From positions 11,917 to 62,366 of the forward strand of contig DHSB01000069.1 in NCBI GenBank assembly GCA_002408385.1: 50,450 bases of DNA, in the 5' to 3' direction. The DNA is from Myxococcales bacterium UBA5297. GTDB lineage: Bacteria > Myxococcota > Myxococcia > Myxococcales > UBA5297. Position 1 is the first letter of the stretch; each line of letters opens with the position of its first letter. Positions 16,558 through 24,531 of this stretch are shown here, piece after piece. The notes beneath the pieces are model-generated. The model was not told the origin of the DNA and did no database searches. It worked only from the letters and a program-made list of their open reading frames with translations. The translations under genes were made by a program, and so were the position numbers.

Positions 16558-16821
16558 TCAGCGCGTGTAGCCGCGGGTCTCGGCCTCTTCCTGCAGGTGG
16601 CCGATCTCGGCGGCGAGGAACCGCTCGAGGTCGGCCTTGGGGATTCCCATGCGCTCGACGACCCCGTCGATGATCTCGGGCAGGCCCGGGGCGCCCGGGC
16701 GCTTGAGCTCCATGGCGATGCGCAGCATCGCGATCGCCCACAGCCCGTCGACCTCGCGGGGGGGCTCGGCGCGCGCCACTGGCTTCTCTTCGAGGACGGC
16801 GGTGCGCCGCAGCTTGCTCAT
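16558..16821 (-). CDS. Small helical protein of unknown function
   Basis: An 87-residue soluble protein with high charge and predicted helices (LWAIAMLRIAMELKRPG..., ADLERFLAAEIGHLQEEAE). No cysteines, signal or known motif is seen. The ATG has GGAGGAGGG four bases upstream, a very strong ribosome binding site, and codon use matches neighbours. It is first in a probable operon with the proline-rich membrane protein and divergent from the deoxynucleoside kinase gene. Confidence 0.72.
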   Translation of the reverse strand: MSKLRRTAVLEEKPVARAEPPREVDGLWAIAMLRIAMELKRPGAPGLPEIIDGVVERMGIPKADLERFLAAEIGHLQEEAETRGYTR

Positions 16822-16915
16822 GGACCCTCCTCCTGACGGCGTTGACGATACGTTGCCATACCGGAACCGTCAGGTAGAGGACAAGCCTGCCCGAAGTCAG
16901 GTAAGTATCCAAGCC

Positions 16916-16946
16916 TTTACAATCCGAGAACCGCTGTGCATAGAAT
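16916..16946 (+). promoter_or_regulatory. Predicted promoter of the deoxynucleoside kinase gene
   Basis: TTTACA (16916-16921), a 19-base spacer and TAGAAT (16941-16946) lie 57 bases before the start codon. The -10 box is a good match, while the spacer is slightly long. Confidence 0.45.
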
Positions 16947-17003
16947 CGCGCCCTTTCGCGAGGCCACCTCGCACGGCTCGGACATGCGGAAAGTCGAGGC
17001 CAA

Positions 17004-17654
17004 ATGGAGCGGGCGCGCTACATCGTCGTCGAGGGGCCGATCGGGGTCGGAAAGACCTCGCTCGTCAACATCCTCTCCAAGGGGCTCAAGGCTCGTACGG
17101 TGTGCGAGATCGTCGAGGAGAACCCTTTCCTCTCCAGCTTCTACGGCGACCGGCGCAAATACGCCTTCCAGACCCAGCTCTTCTTCCTGCTCAGCCGCTT
17201 CAAGCAGCAGCAGGAGCTCTGGCAGCAGGAGCTGTTCAACCAGGTGACGGTTTCGGACTACCTGTTCGCCAAGGACCGCATCTTCGCCGGCCTGACGCTC
17301 GATCCGAATGAGCTCGCCCTCTACGAGCGGGTCTACGACCTGCTCGGCCCGCGGGTGGTCAAGCCCGACCTCGTCATCTACCTGCAGTCGCGCATCGATG
17401 TGCTGCTGTCGCGCATCAAGAAGCGCGGGCGCGAGTTCGAGCGCAAGTTCGACGTCGCCTACCTCGAGCAGGTCTGCCGCGCCTACAACGACTTTTTCTT
17501 CCACTACAGCGACACGCCGCTTTTGGTGGTCAACACGAGCGACATCGACTTCGTCGGCAACGCCGGCGATCTCGAGAGCCTGCTCACCGCGGTCCGGCGG
17601 ATGAACAAGGGCACGCAGTACTACAACCCGATGGGCCGGCGCGAGACGGTCTGA
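17004..17654 (+). CDS. Deoxynucleoside kinase
   Basis: A 216-residue cytoplasmic kinase of the dNK family (PF01712), which phosphorylates deoxynucleosides for nucleotide salvage. The P-loop is G-P-I-G-V-G-K-T (11-18). Further family marks are E-E-N-P-F-L, the hydrophobic Q-x-x-F-F-L-L-S-R stretch, SDYLFAKDRIFA with the D-R pair that contacts substrate, and an arginine-rich lid (SRIKKRGREFERK). Length is normal. The substrate (deoxyadenosine, deoxyguanosine or other) cannot be set from sequence alone. panB follows after 243 bases. Confidence 0.92.
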   Translation: MERARYIVVEGPIGVGKTSLVNILSKGLKARTVCEIVEENPFLSSFYGDRRKYAFQTQLFFLLSRFKQQQELWQQELFNQVTVSDYLFAKDRIFAGLTLDPNELALYERVYDLLGPRVVKPDLVIYLQSRIDVLLSRIKKRGREFERKFDVAYLEQVCRAYNDFFFHYSDTPLLVVNTSDIDFVGNAGDLESLLTAVRRMNKGTQYYNPMGRRETV

Positions 17655-17897
17655 GCCCCGGGTTTCAGAGTGGCACGAAAAGTCGAATAGTCTTGCCGGC
17701 CGGCGCGTGGATCTGCGGTTGTGGGACTGCGACGCCTGGCAGGCTCTTGATTGTTGTTCCATAGCGGCACCCGCACGGATCCCGACAGGGACCGGGACGG
17801 AGACCGGTGGCGTGGCGCCTCTCACGGGCGCGCAGGCCGGTGCTACGCGTGCGGGATAAGGCCAGACTGGCCGGTCCTGCCGGCACCGGGGAAGCGC

Positions 17898-18788
17898 ATG
17901 CAGCCCACCAAGGTCACCGTCAACACTCTGCGCAAGATGAAGCAGGCCGGCGAGAAGATCGCCGTCCTCACCGCCTACGACGCCTCCTTCGCCCGAATCC
18001 TCGACGAGGCCGGCACCGACGTGCTGCTGATAGGCGACTCGCTCGGAAACGTCATCGCCGGCGAGAAGCACACCCTCGGCGTCACGGTCGAGCAGATCAT
18101 CTTCCATTGCCGGGCGGTGAGCCGGGCCGCCAAGCGCGCCCACGTCGTCTGCGACATGCCGTTCATGAGCTACCAGGGCTCGGTCGACGAGGCGGTCAAG
18201 AACGCCGGCCGCATCGTCGCCGAGGGCGGGGCCGAGGCGGTCAAGCTCGAGGGCGGCGAGGAGTTCTGCGACGTCGTCGCGCGGATCGTGCGCGCGGGAA
18301 TCCCGGTGATGGGCCACATCGGCCTCACCCCGCAGGCGGTGCACCGCATGGGCGGCTACCTCGTGCAGGGGCGCGACGAGCAGAAGGCCCGCAAGCTGCT
18401 CGCCGACGCGGTCGCGCTCGAGAGGGCCGGCTGCTATTCGCTGGTGCTCGAAGGCATCCCGCTCGAGCTCGCCCGCGAGATCACCGCGCGGCTGTCGATC
18501 CCCACCATCGGCATCGGCGCCGGCATGCACTGCGACGGGCAGGTGCTCGTCTGCTACGACGCGCTGGGGATGAACCCCGACTTCTCCCCGAAGTTCGTCA
18601 AGGCCTACGCCGACCTCTTCTCGACCATCACCGCGGCGACCCGCCAGTACATCGGCGAGGTGAAGGCGAGCGAGTTTCCGGCCGAGAGCCAGTCGTTCCA
18701 CTCGAAGACCATCCGCCTGGTCAAGGGCGATGACGGCGAGGAGGGCGAAGAGGGAGAGAAGGGGCCCATCTACGGCGTTCCCTGTTAG
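17898..18788 (+). CDS. panB: 3-methyl-2-oxobutanoate hydroxymethyltransferase
   Basis: A 296-residue cytoplasmic enzyme of pantothenate synthesis. It adds a hydroxymethyl group from methylenetetrahydrofolate to 2-oxoisovalerate, giving ketopantoate. The family order is complete: [25 protein letters not shown] with a metal-binding Asp, [16 protein letters not shown] with the substrate-contacting Lys, GHIGLTPQ and IPTIGIGAG. The C-terminus carries an odd acidic run ([13 protein letters not shown]) after the end of the fold. The ATG 17898 is chosen because family similarity starts directly after it; the longer frame has no match. panC lies 156 bases downstream. Confidence 0.96.
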   Translation: MQPTKVTVNTLRKMKQAGEKIAVLTAYDASFARILDEAGTDVLLIGDSLGNVIAGEKHTLGVTVEQIIFHCRAVSRAAKRAHVVCDMPFMSYQGSVDEAVKNAGRIVAEGGAEAVKLEGGEEFCDVVARIVRAGIPVMGHIGLTPQAVHRMGGYLVQGRDEQKARKLLADAVALERAGCYSLVLEGIPLELAREITARLSIPTIGIGAGMHCDGQVLVCYDALGMNPDFSPKFVKAYADLFSTITAATRQYIGEVKASEFPAESQSFHSKTIRLVKGDDGEEGEEGEKGPIYGVPC

Positions 18789-18944
18789 AGGCGGCCCGCG
18801 CGTCACGGCTCGGGCGATTTCCGGGCGCCGGGGTCGGAGGCCGGGTCAATTTCCCGGGCGCTCGAGATTCGGGGCCGCGAGCGCCGGCGGTCGGTCACCC
18901 GAGGCGCACGTGGCCAGGCGGGCGGGTCGAGAGGTTCAGCAAAC

Positions 18945-19787
18945 ATGATCGAAGTGGTCAGGACGGCGGCGGAGGTGCGCGCTCGAGTGGCCGGGCTGCG
19001 CAAGGGGGCAAAGACCCTGGCGCTGGTGCCGACGATGGGGTTTTTGCACGAGGGCCATCTGTCGCTCATCCGCGAAGGCCGCGAGCGCGCCGACGTCTGC
19101 GCGGCGAGCATCTTCGTCAACCCGACGCAGTTCGGTCCGAGCGAGGATTTGTCGAGCTACCCGCGCGACGAGAGGGGCGACATCGAGAAGTGCGAGCAGG
19201 CCGGAGCGACGCTCGTCTGGGCGCCCGAGCCGCGCGAGGTCTATCCCGAGGGCTTCCAGACCTTCGTCGAGGTGACCGAGATGACCCGGCGCTGGTGCGG
19301 GGCGGCCCGCCCCGGCCATTTCCGCGGGGTGACCACCGTCGTCTCCAAGCTCTTCAACCTCTTTCGGCCCGACGTCGCGGTCTTCGGCGAGAAGGACTTC
19401 CAGCAGCTCCACGTCGTGCGGCGGATGGCCCGTGACCTGGGCTTCGAGACCGAGGTGGTCGGGATGCCCATCGTGCGCGAGCCCGACGGGTTGGCGATGA
19501 GCTCGCGCAACGCGTACCTGAGCCCCGACGAGCGGCGGCGCGCGCTCGCGCTCTCGCGTGCCTGGCGGACGGCCGCGCACGCGCACGCCAACGGCGAGAG
19601 GAGCGCCGAGCGGCTCATCGAGGCGGCGCGCGCGGAGCTGCGGGCCTGCGAGGCGCGCGAGGACTACGTGGCGCTCGTCGACCCCGCGACCCTCGAGCCG
19701 GTCGAGCGGATAGAGCGGCCAGCGCGCATGCTCCTGGCCGCTTTCGTCGGAAAGACGCGCTTGATTGACAACGCGCCCATCGGCTAG
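18945..19787 (+). CDS. panC: Pantothenate synthetase (pantoate-beta-alanine ligase)
   Basis: A 280-residue cytoplasmic ligase that joins pantoate and beta-alanine using ATP. The nucleotide-binding motif PTMGFLHEGHLSL (residues about 29-41), FVNPTQFGPSEDL, FGEKDFQQL and MSSRNAYLSP are all present. Length is normal. It follows panB on the same strand. No panD (aspartate decarboxylase) or panE-type reductase is in this window, so beta-alanine and pantoate supply depend on genes elsewhere. Confidence 0.97.
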   Translation: MIEVVRTAAEVRARVAGLRKGAKTLALVPTMGFLHEGHLSLIREGRERADVCAASIFVNPTQFGPSEDLSSYPRDERGDIEKCEQAGATLVWAPEPREVYPEGFQTFVEVTEMTRRWCGAARPGHFRGVTTVVSKLFNLFRPDVAVFGEKDFQQLHVVRRMARDLGFETEVVGMPIVREPDGLAMSSRNAYLSPDERRRALALSRAWRTAAHAHANGERSAERLIEAARAELRACEAREDYVALVDPATLEPVERIERPARMLLAAFVGKTRLIDNAPIG

Positions 19788-19989
19788 AAGCCCTGACCCT
19801 TGAAAGCGGGCGAGCGCGAAGCGGTCTCCCGGCGAGCTCTCGACTCTCGCTCGGGTCGAAGGCCTTCGGTTTTCCCCCCCCCGGGGCCGAGCGAGGATGG
19901 CTCCGGCGATTCTCCGACAGCCTCCCGAGGCGTCCGCGCGGGCACGCGGGGCAGACACGCGCCTCCGTCGCGCGTTACAAAGGACGGAC

Positions 19990-20460
19990 ATGGCGGCCAG
20001 GCAGCAAGAAGGCGTGAAGGTGGTGGCGCGCAACAAGCGGGCGCGCTTCAACTACGCCATCGAAGAGACCATCGAGGCAGGGCTCGAGCTGGTGGGCAGC
20101 GAGGTGAAGAGCCTGCGCGACGGGCACGCCAACCTCTCGGACAGCTATGCGGTGCCCGAGAACGGCGAGGTGTGGCTGCACAACATGAACATCTCGCCCT
20201 ACAAGGCGGCCTCGGTGCTCGGGCACGAGCCGCTGCGCAAGCGCAGGCTGCTGCTCACCAAGCGCGAGATCACCAAGCTGACGATCAAGGTGAAGGAGCG
20301 CGGCTACACGCTCGTGCCCCTGCAGCTCTACTTCAAGAACGGCTGGGCGAAGCTCGAGCTGGGCCTCGGCCGCGGGAAGACCGGCATCGACAGGCGCGAG
20401 GACATCAAGGAACGAGAGACCCGTCGCGAGCTCGACCGCGCGGTCAAACGGCGACGCTGA
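19990..20460 (+). CDS. smpB: SsrA-binding protein SmpB
   Basis: A 156-residue basic RNA-binding protein that carries tmRNA to stalled ribosomes in trans-translation. Typical blocks are present: VARNKRARFNYAIEETIEAG, LVGSEVKSLRDGHANLSDSY, LHNMNISPY, KRRLLLTKREI and the basic tail that enters the mRNA channel (RREDIKERETRRELDRAVKR). An in-frame upstream ATG at 19897 gives an unrelated extension, so the ATG next to the conserved region is chosen. No tmRNA gene is visible close by. sspB follows after 109 bases. Confidence 0.96.
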   Translation: MAARQQEGVKVVARNKRARFNYAIEETIEAGLELVGSEVKSLRDGHANLSDSYAVPENGEVWLHNMNISPYKAASVLGHEPLRKRRLLLTKREITKLTIKVKERGYTLVPLQLYFKNGWAKLELGLGRGKTGIDRREDIKERETRRELDRAVKRRR

Positions 20461-20569
20461 CCCGGGGGCAAGCAGAAGGTCCCACGGCGTGAAGCCCGGC
20501 GGTCGATAGCCGCGGGCCTCGGAGCGCAGGGGCGCGCCTGGGCGACAGAAGATCGAGGAGAAGACGCGG

Positions 20570-21412
20570 ATGGACCTACGCTCCCGGGAGAAGATGCAGC
20601 GGTTGGAAGAAGCGCTCGAGCACGGGGTGGCGATGCTGCACCTCGACGCGCGCCGGCCCGGAGTCGTCGTGCCCGAGCAGTTTCGCCAGGACTTCCAGCT
20701 TCGCCTCAACGTCTCCTACCGGTTCGCCCCGCCCGATTTGACCGTCGGGGAGTGGGGCGTGCGCGAGACCCTCAGCTTCCGCGCCCAGCGCTTCAAGGTG
20801 GGCATCCCCTGGTCGGCCATCTTCGCGATCACGAGCGGCGGCCAGTCGGAGGGCGCCTGGCTCTATCCCGAGGACATGCCCGACGAGCTGCTCGAGGCGG
20901 CGGCGAGGAGTCACGGGCTGACCGGCGAGGAGATCGATGAGCTCAAGCGCGACGCGAGCGAGACGCCTGTGCTCTCGGTCGTCTCGTCCGAGTCGCAGGC
21001 CGAGCCCAAGCGCTTCGTTCCCCGGCTCGTCAGGCTTGAGGACGAGCTGCCGCCCGAGCCCGGGCCTCGCGTGGTCATCGCCTCGGAGGAAGAGCCGTCC
21101 AGGCCGCCGCTGACCGTCGTCGAGGAGCCGCCCGCCGCCCCCGAGCCTCGCCTGGTCATCGCGTCGGAGGAAGAGCCCTCCAGGCCGCCGCTGTCGGTCG
21201 TCGCGATCGAGGAGCCGCCCGCGGCGCCCGAGCCTCTCCTGGTCAGCGTGACAGAGGAAGAGGCTCCCAGCGCACCGCTGTCGGTCGTCGCGGTCGAGGA
21301 GCCGCCCGCGGCGCTTGAGCCCGAGGACGCGCCGGCTGACGCTCCCGATCCCGCGCAGGCCGACGAGCAGAACAAGGCGGCCAGGCGCTCACACCTTCGC
21401 CTCATCAAGTAG
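20570..21412 (+). CDS. sspB: SspB-like ClpXP adaptor with a long repetitive tail
   Basis: A 280-residue protein. Residues about 5-110 match the SspB substrate-binding fold (HLDARRPGVVVPEQFRQDFQ, LNVSYRF, ETLSFRAQRFKVGIPWSAIF). SspB binds the SsrA tag and delivers tagged proteins to ClpXP. The middle (about 150-265) is a low-complexity acidic/proline tail built of three or four imperfect repeats of about 27 residues (VIASEEEPSRPPL..VVEEPPAAPEP). The last residues, RRSHLRLIK, match the ClpX-binding (XB) motif seen at the SspB end (LRVVK-like). The tail is much longer than the usual linker. Its place right after smpB fits a joint role in clearing tagged proteins. Confidence 0.9.
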   Translation: MDLRSREKMQRLEEALEHGVAMLHLDARRPGVVVPEQFRQDFQLRLNVSYRFAPPDLTVGEWGVRETLSFRAQRFKVGIPWSAIFAITSGGQSEGAWLYPEDMPDELLEAAARSHGLTGEEIDELKRDASETPVLSVVSSESQAEPKRFVPRLVRLEDELPPEPGPRVVIASEEEPSRPPLTVVEEPPAAPEPRLVIASEEEPSRPPLSVVAIEEPPAAPEPLLVSVTEEEAPSAPLSVVAVEEPPAALEPEDAPADAPDPAQADEQNKAARRSHLRLIK

Positions 21413-21613
21413 AGGCGCCCGCTCCCGGCGCGACGGTCCCTCGCAATAGCGGTGAGCTCGGCGCCGAAGGCCGCGCCCGCCCGCCTGGCGGCAACCCGTT
21501 GCCCGGGCCCCAGCACGCTCGCCCTCGCTGCGTGCGGCCAGGTTCGCGAGCTCCGGGTACCGTCTTTGCCACCCGCTCCCCGGTCCCCATCTTGAGAAGG
21601 GCCGGGGGTTCTC

Positions 21614-22744
21614 ATGGGCGGGAAGGGTTCGTTGACCCTCTTTCACGTGCGGGGCTTGCCCGTACGCGTTCACTACACGTTCCTCATCATCCTGCCGTAC
21701 CTGGCCTGGATCATCGGCCGGTCTGCGCCCCTGCTCGCGCAGCTTGCCGGCGTCGAGGTCGCCGACCTCGTCCTTCCCCGGTACGTCCTGGGCACCGTGC
21801 TCGCCTTGGGGCTGTTCGCCTGCGTGCTCGTCCACGAGTTCGCGCACATCGGGGTCGGGATCAAAGGCGGGGGCCAGTTCAGCGGCGTCACGCTGATGCT
21901 CGTCGGCGGGGTCTCCGAGGTCGTCGAGCTGCCCAAGCGGCCGGTCTGGGAGCTGGCGATGGCCATCGCCGGCCCGCTCGCCAGCGTCCTGCTCGCGGTG
22001 ATCGGCTTCGCCGCCTTCGGCCTCTTCGCCATGCCGCCCGACCTGCGCTTCGGCGTCTTCTACCTGGCCTACGTCAACTTCGCCCTGGCCCTCTTCAACC
22101 TCGTGCCTGCCTTCCCTATGGACGGCGGCCGGATCCTGCGGTCGGTCCTGTCGATGCTCACCAACCGAGTCCGGGCGACGCGCATCGCCGCGGTGACCGG
22201 TCAGATCCTCGCGGGCCTATTCCTGCTCGCGGGGATCTACACGCTCAACTGGGTGCTCCTGCTCATCGGCGCGCTGGTCATCGTCGGCGCGCGCGCCGAG
22301 CTGGAGATGGCCAAGGTCGGAGCGCTGTTCGACGGCCTGACCGTCGCGCAGGCGATGCAGCCCTTCGTCCCGACAGTCGACGAGAACGACCGCGTCTCCG
22401 CGGTGCTCGAGCGGATGGCGCGGGAGCTGAAGACGACCTTCTTCATCACCCGCGACGGCCAGGTCGTCGGCGCGATCACCGCGGTCGAGGCGCGCCGCCT
22501 CGACGAGCGTGGCGACGGCACGCTCAGGGTCGGCGAGGCCGCAAAGCGCGAGGTCCCGCTGCTGAGCCCGGACCAGGAGCTGGGGAAGGCCTCGCGCATC
22601 CTGCGCACCTCGGGGCTGAGCGCGCTCCCGGTGATGCGCGACGGCGCGCTCGTCGGGCAGCTTACGCTCGCGGCGATGGCGGCCGCGGTCCGCGAGCGCG
22701 ACGCGCACAAGCTGGTCGCGTTGCGCGACCGGAAAGCGACCTGA
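21614..22744 (+). CDS. Site-2-type membrane metalloprotease with CBS pair
   Basis: A 376-residue polytopic inner-membrane protease of the M50 family. The zinc motif H-E-F-A-H (74-78) lies in a membrane helix and the second motif N-L-V-P-A-F-P-M-D-G-G-R includes Asp170. Around six hydrophobic segments fill residues 15-240. A cytoplasmic CBS-domain pair follows (about 245-365: TVAQAMQPFVPTVDENDRV..., LSALPVMRDGALVGQL). CBS domains often bind adenosine nucleotides and may tune activity. Its substrate is probably a membrane-tethered regulator, but none is encoded next to it. Confidence 0.92.
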   Translation: MGGKGSLTLFHVRGLPVRVHYTFLIILPYLAWIIGRSAPLLAQLAGVEVADLVLPRYVLGTVLALGLFACVLVHEFAHIGVGIKGGGQFSGVTLMLVGGVSEVVELPKRPVWELAMAIAGPLASVLLAVIGFAAFGLFAMPPDLRFGVFYLAYVNFALALFNLVPAFPMDGGRILRSVLSMLTNRVRATRIAAVTGQILAGLFLLAGIYTLNWVLLLIGALVIVGARAELEMAKVGALFDGLTVAQAMQPFVPTVDENDRVSAVLERMARELKTTFFITRDGQVVGAITAVEARRLDERGDGTLRVGEAAKREVPLLSPDQELGKASRILRTSGLSALPVMRDGALVGQLTLAAMAAAVRERDAHKLVALRDRKAT

Positions 22745-22919
22745 AGAGCCGGCTTTCCCGAAATCCCCCTCCTTCGAGGTCGGGCCCGCGAGCCCCACCG
22801 GGCGCGCCGCGGGTCCACAGGCGCGACCGGCGCGCTTGCGACTAGACTCGCCGCCCAACCAAACCGCCAGCCGCACCGCGACAGCCCGCTGCGCGGCGGT
22901 CAAGGAGCGACGCGACGCG

Positions 22920-23726
22920 ATGGGGCGCAAACGCAATCGAGAGCCGAAGTGGCTGCAGTCGGCCCGCACCGGGACGTGGGACAGGAAGCCGCCGGGCGAG
23001 AAGCCCGACTGGCTCCGTCGCGTGCTGGTTCGCGCGGGGGCCGTGCCGCCGTCGGAGGTCGAGTCGGTCGTGCGAGCCGGAAGGGTGCGGGTCGCCGGCC
23101 AGTGCGTGCGCGAGCCGATGACCCTGGTGCGTCAGGGCGACGAGGTGCTCCTCGATGGCCGGCGTGTCGAGACGCGCCCGCCCACCCTGGTCATCGCCTT
23201 CCACAAGCCGGCCGGGGCCATCGTGTCGAGCCGCGACCCGAGCGGCGCCCCGACCGTCTTCGACCTGCTCAACGCGGTGCTCTCGCCGGAGCTGACCCGC
23301 TACGGGTGGCACGCGGTCGGCCGCCTCGACAAGAACACGACCGGGCTGCTGCTCTTCACCAACGACGAGCGCTTCGCCGAGTACGGGACCCGGCCCGAGA
23401 CGCACCTGCCAAAGCGCTATGTCGCCGAGGTCCCGGGCCGGCCGGAGGAGAGCGACCTCGAGTCTTTGAGGAAGGGAATCGTCCTCGACGACGGCCCGAC
23501 GCGCCCGGCGCGTGCGCGCGTGCTGGGCGAGGGAAAGGTCGAGCTGACGATTAGCGAGGGGCGCAATCACCAGGTGAAGCGGATGCTCGCGGCCGTCGGG
23601 TTTCCGGTGCGCAAGCTTCACCGCGAGGCGATTGGCGAGCTTGTCCTCGATGTCCCCGAGGGGAATTGGCGGATGCTCGAGCAGGAGGAGATTCGGGAGA
23701 AGCTCCGGTTCGTGGGCGGCAGGTAG
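22920..23726 (+). CDS. RsuA/RluB-family pseudouridine synthase
   Basis: A 268-residue RNA-modifying enzyme. An N-terminal S4-like RNA-binding region (about 30-75) is followed by the synthase domain. It has FHKPAG, the catalytic motif G-R-L-D (134-137, Asp137 as nucleophile) in GRLDKNTTGLLLFTND, KRYVAEVPG and ISEGRNHQVKRMLAAVG. It would isomerise a uridine in 16S or 23S rRNA; the exact site cannot be told. The start at 22920 was preferred over 22836 because the basic lead-in MGRKRNREPKW fits the family. AAGGAG is 13 bases upstream, which is rather far. Confidence 0.9.
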   Translation: MGRKRNREPKWLQSARTGTWDRKPPGEKPDWLRRVLVRAGAVPPSEVESVVRAGRVRVAGQCVREPMTLVRQGDEVLLDGRRVETRPPTLVIAFHKPAGAIVSSRDPSGAPTVFDLLNAVLSPELTRYGWHAVGRLDKNTTGLLLFTNDERFAEYGTRPETHLPKRYVAEVPGRPEESDLESLRKGIVLDDGPTRPARARVLGEGKVELTISEGRNHQVKRMLAAVGFPVRKLHREAIGELVLDVPEGNWRMLEQEEIREKLRFVGGR

Positions 23727-23754
23727 GGCGGGGAAGCGGTGGCCGCGCCCGGTC

Positions 23755-24440
23755 GCGCAGACCTGTCGGCGGCACAGGAGCACCTCGCCGGTCATTCTGA
23801 GCGACTCGTCGGCGGCTCAGGAGCGCCTCGCCGATCATTCTGAGCGGCTCGTCGGCGGCTCAGGAGCACCTCGCCGATCATTCTGAGCGACGCGTCGGCG
23901 GCACAGGAGCGCCTCGCCGATCATTCTGAGCGACGCGTCGGCGGCACAGGAGCGCCTCGCCGATCATTCTGAACGAACTCGTCAGCGGCTCAGGAGCCGC
24001 TCGCCGGACATTCTGATCGACGCGCCAACGGCCCTGGAGCCACTCGCCGGACGTTCTGAACGGCGCGCCAACGGCCCTGGAGCCACTCGCCGGACATTCT
24101 GATCGACGCGCCAAAGGCCCTGGAGCCACTCGCCGGACATTCTGATCGACGCGCCAACGGCCCTGGAGCCACTCGCCGGACATTCTGATCGACGTGCCAA
24201 CGGCCCTGGAGCACCTCGCCAGTCGTTCTGATCGACGCATTCAGCGGCCCTGGATCACCTCGCCCGTCGTTCTGACGACGCATCAGCGGTCTGGATCGCC
24301 TCGCCGGTCGTTCCGTGACGCTTCAGCGGCTCTGGATCACCTCGCCGGTCATTCTGATGACGCATTCAGCGGCTCTGGATCACCTCGCAGCCATTCTGAT
24401 CGAGCTGTTAGCCGCTCTCGACCACTAGAGGTCATTCTTC
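23755..24440. repeat. Array of about 16 tandem 43-bp units
   Basis: The block CATTCTGA (or CGTTCTGA) recurs at 23793, 23836, 23879, 23922, 23965, 24009, 24052, 24095, 24138, 24181, 24224, 24268, 24309, 24350, 24392 and 24433. Spacing is 43 bases for most units and 41-42 at the right end. Three sub-types follow one another: a left block with GGCGGCTCAGGAGC or GGCGGCACAGGAGC, a middle block with CAACGGCCCTGGAGCC, and a right block with CAGCGGCTCTGGATC. Because 43 is not a multiple of three, the array is unlikely to be coding. It lies in the convergent gap between the pseudouridine synthase and the GT-C-like gene, filling most of 23727-24531. Confidence 0.92.
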
Positions 24441-24531
24441 AAGACAGTGCGACGGTCCCTGCCGCAACCGGTGTCCTACATTCACCGCGCTATCCCACCT
24501 GCTGTCGTTCGCCTCGCGGCCTCGCTCCGCC

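Noticed and set aside
20461..20569. tmRNA gene next to smpB
   Set aside because: The gap is only 109 bases, too short, with no tRNA-like ends or tag reading frame.
23755..24440. CRISPR array
   Set aside because: Units are contiguous and similar over their whole length with no unique spacers; no cas gene is near.
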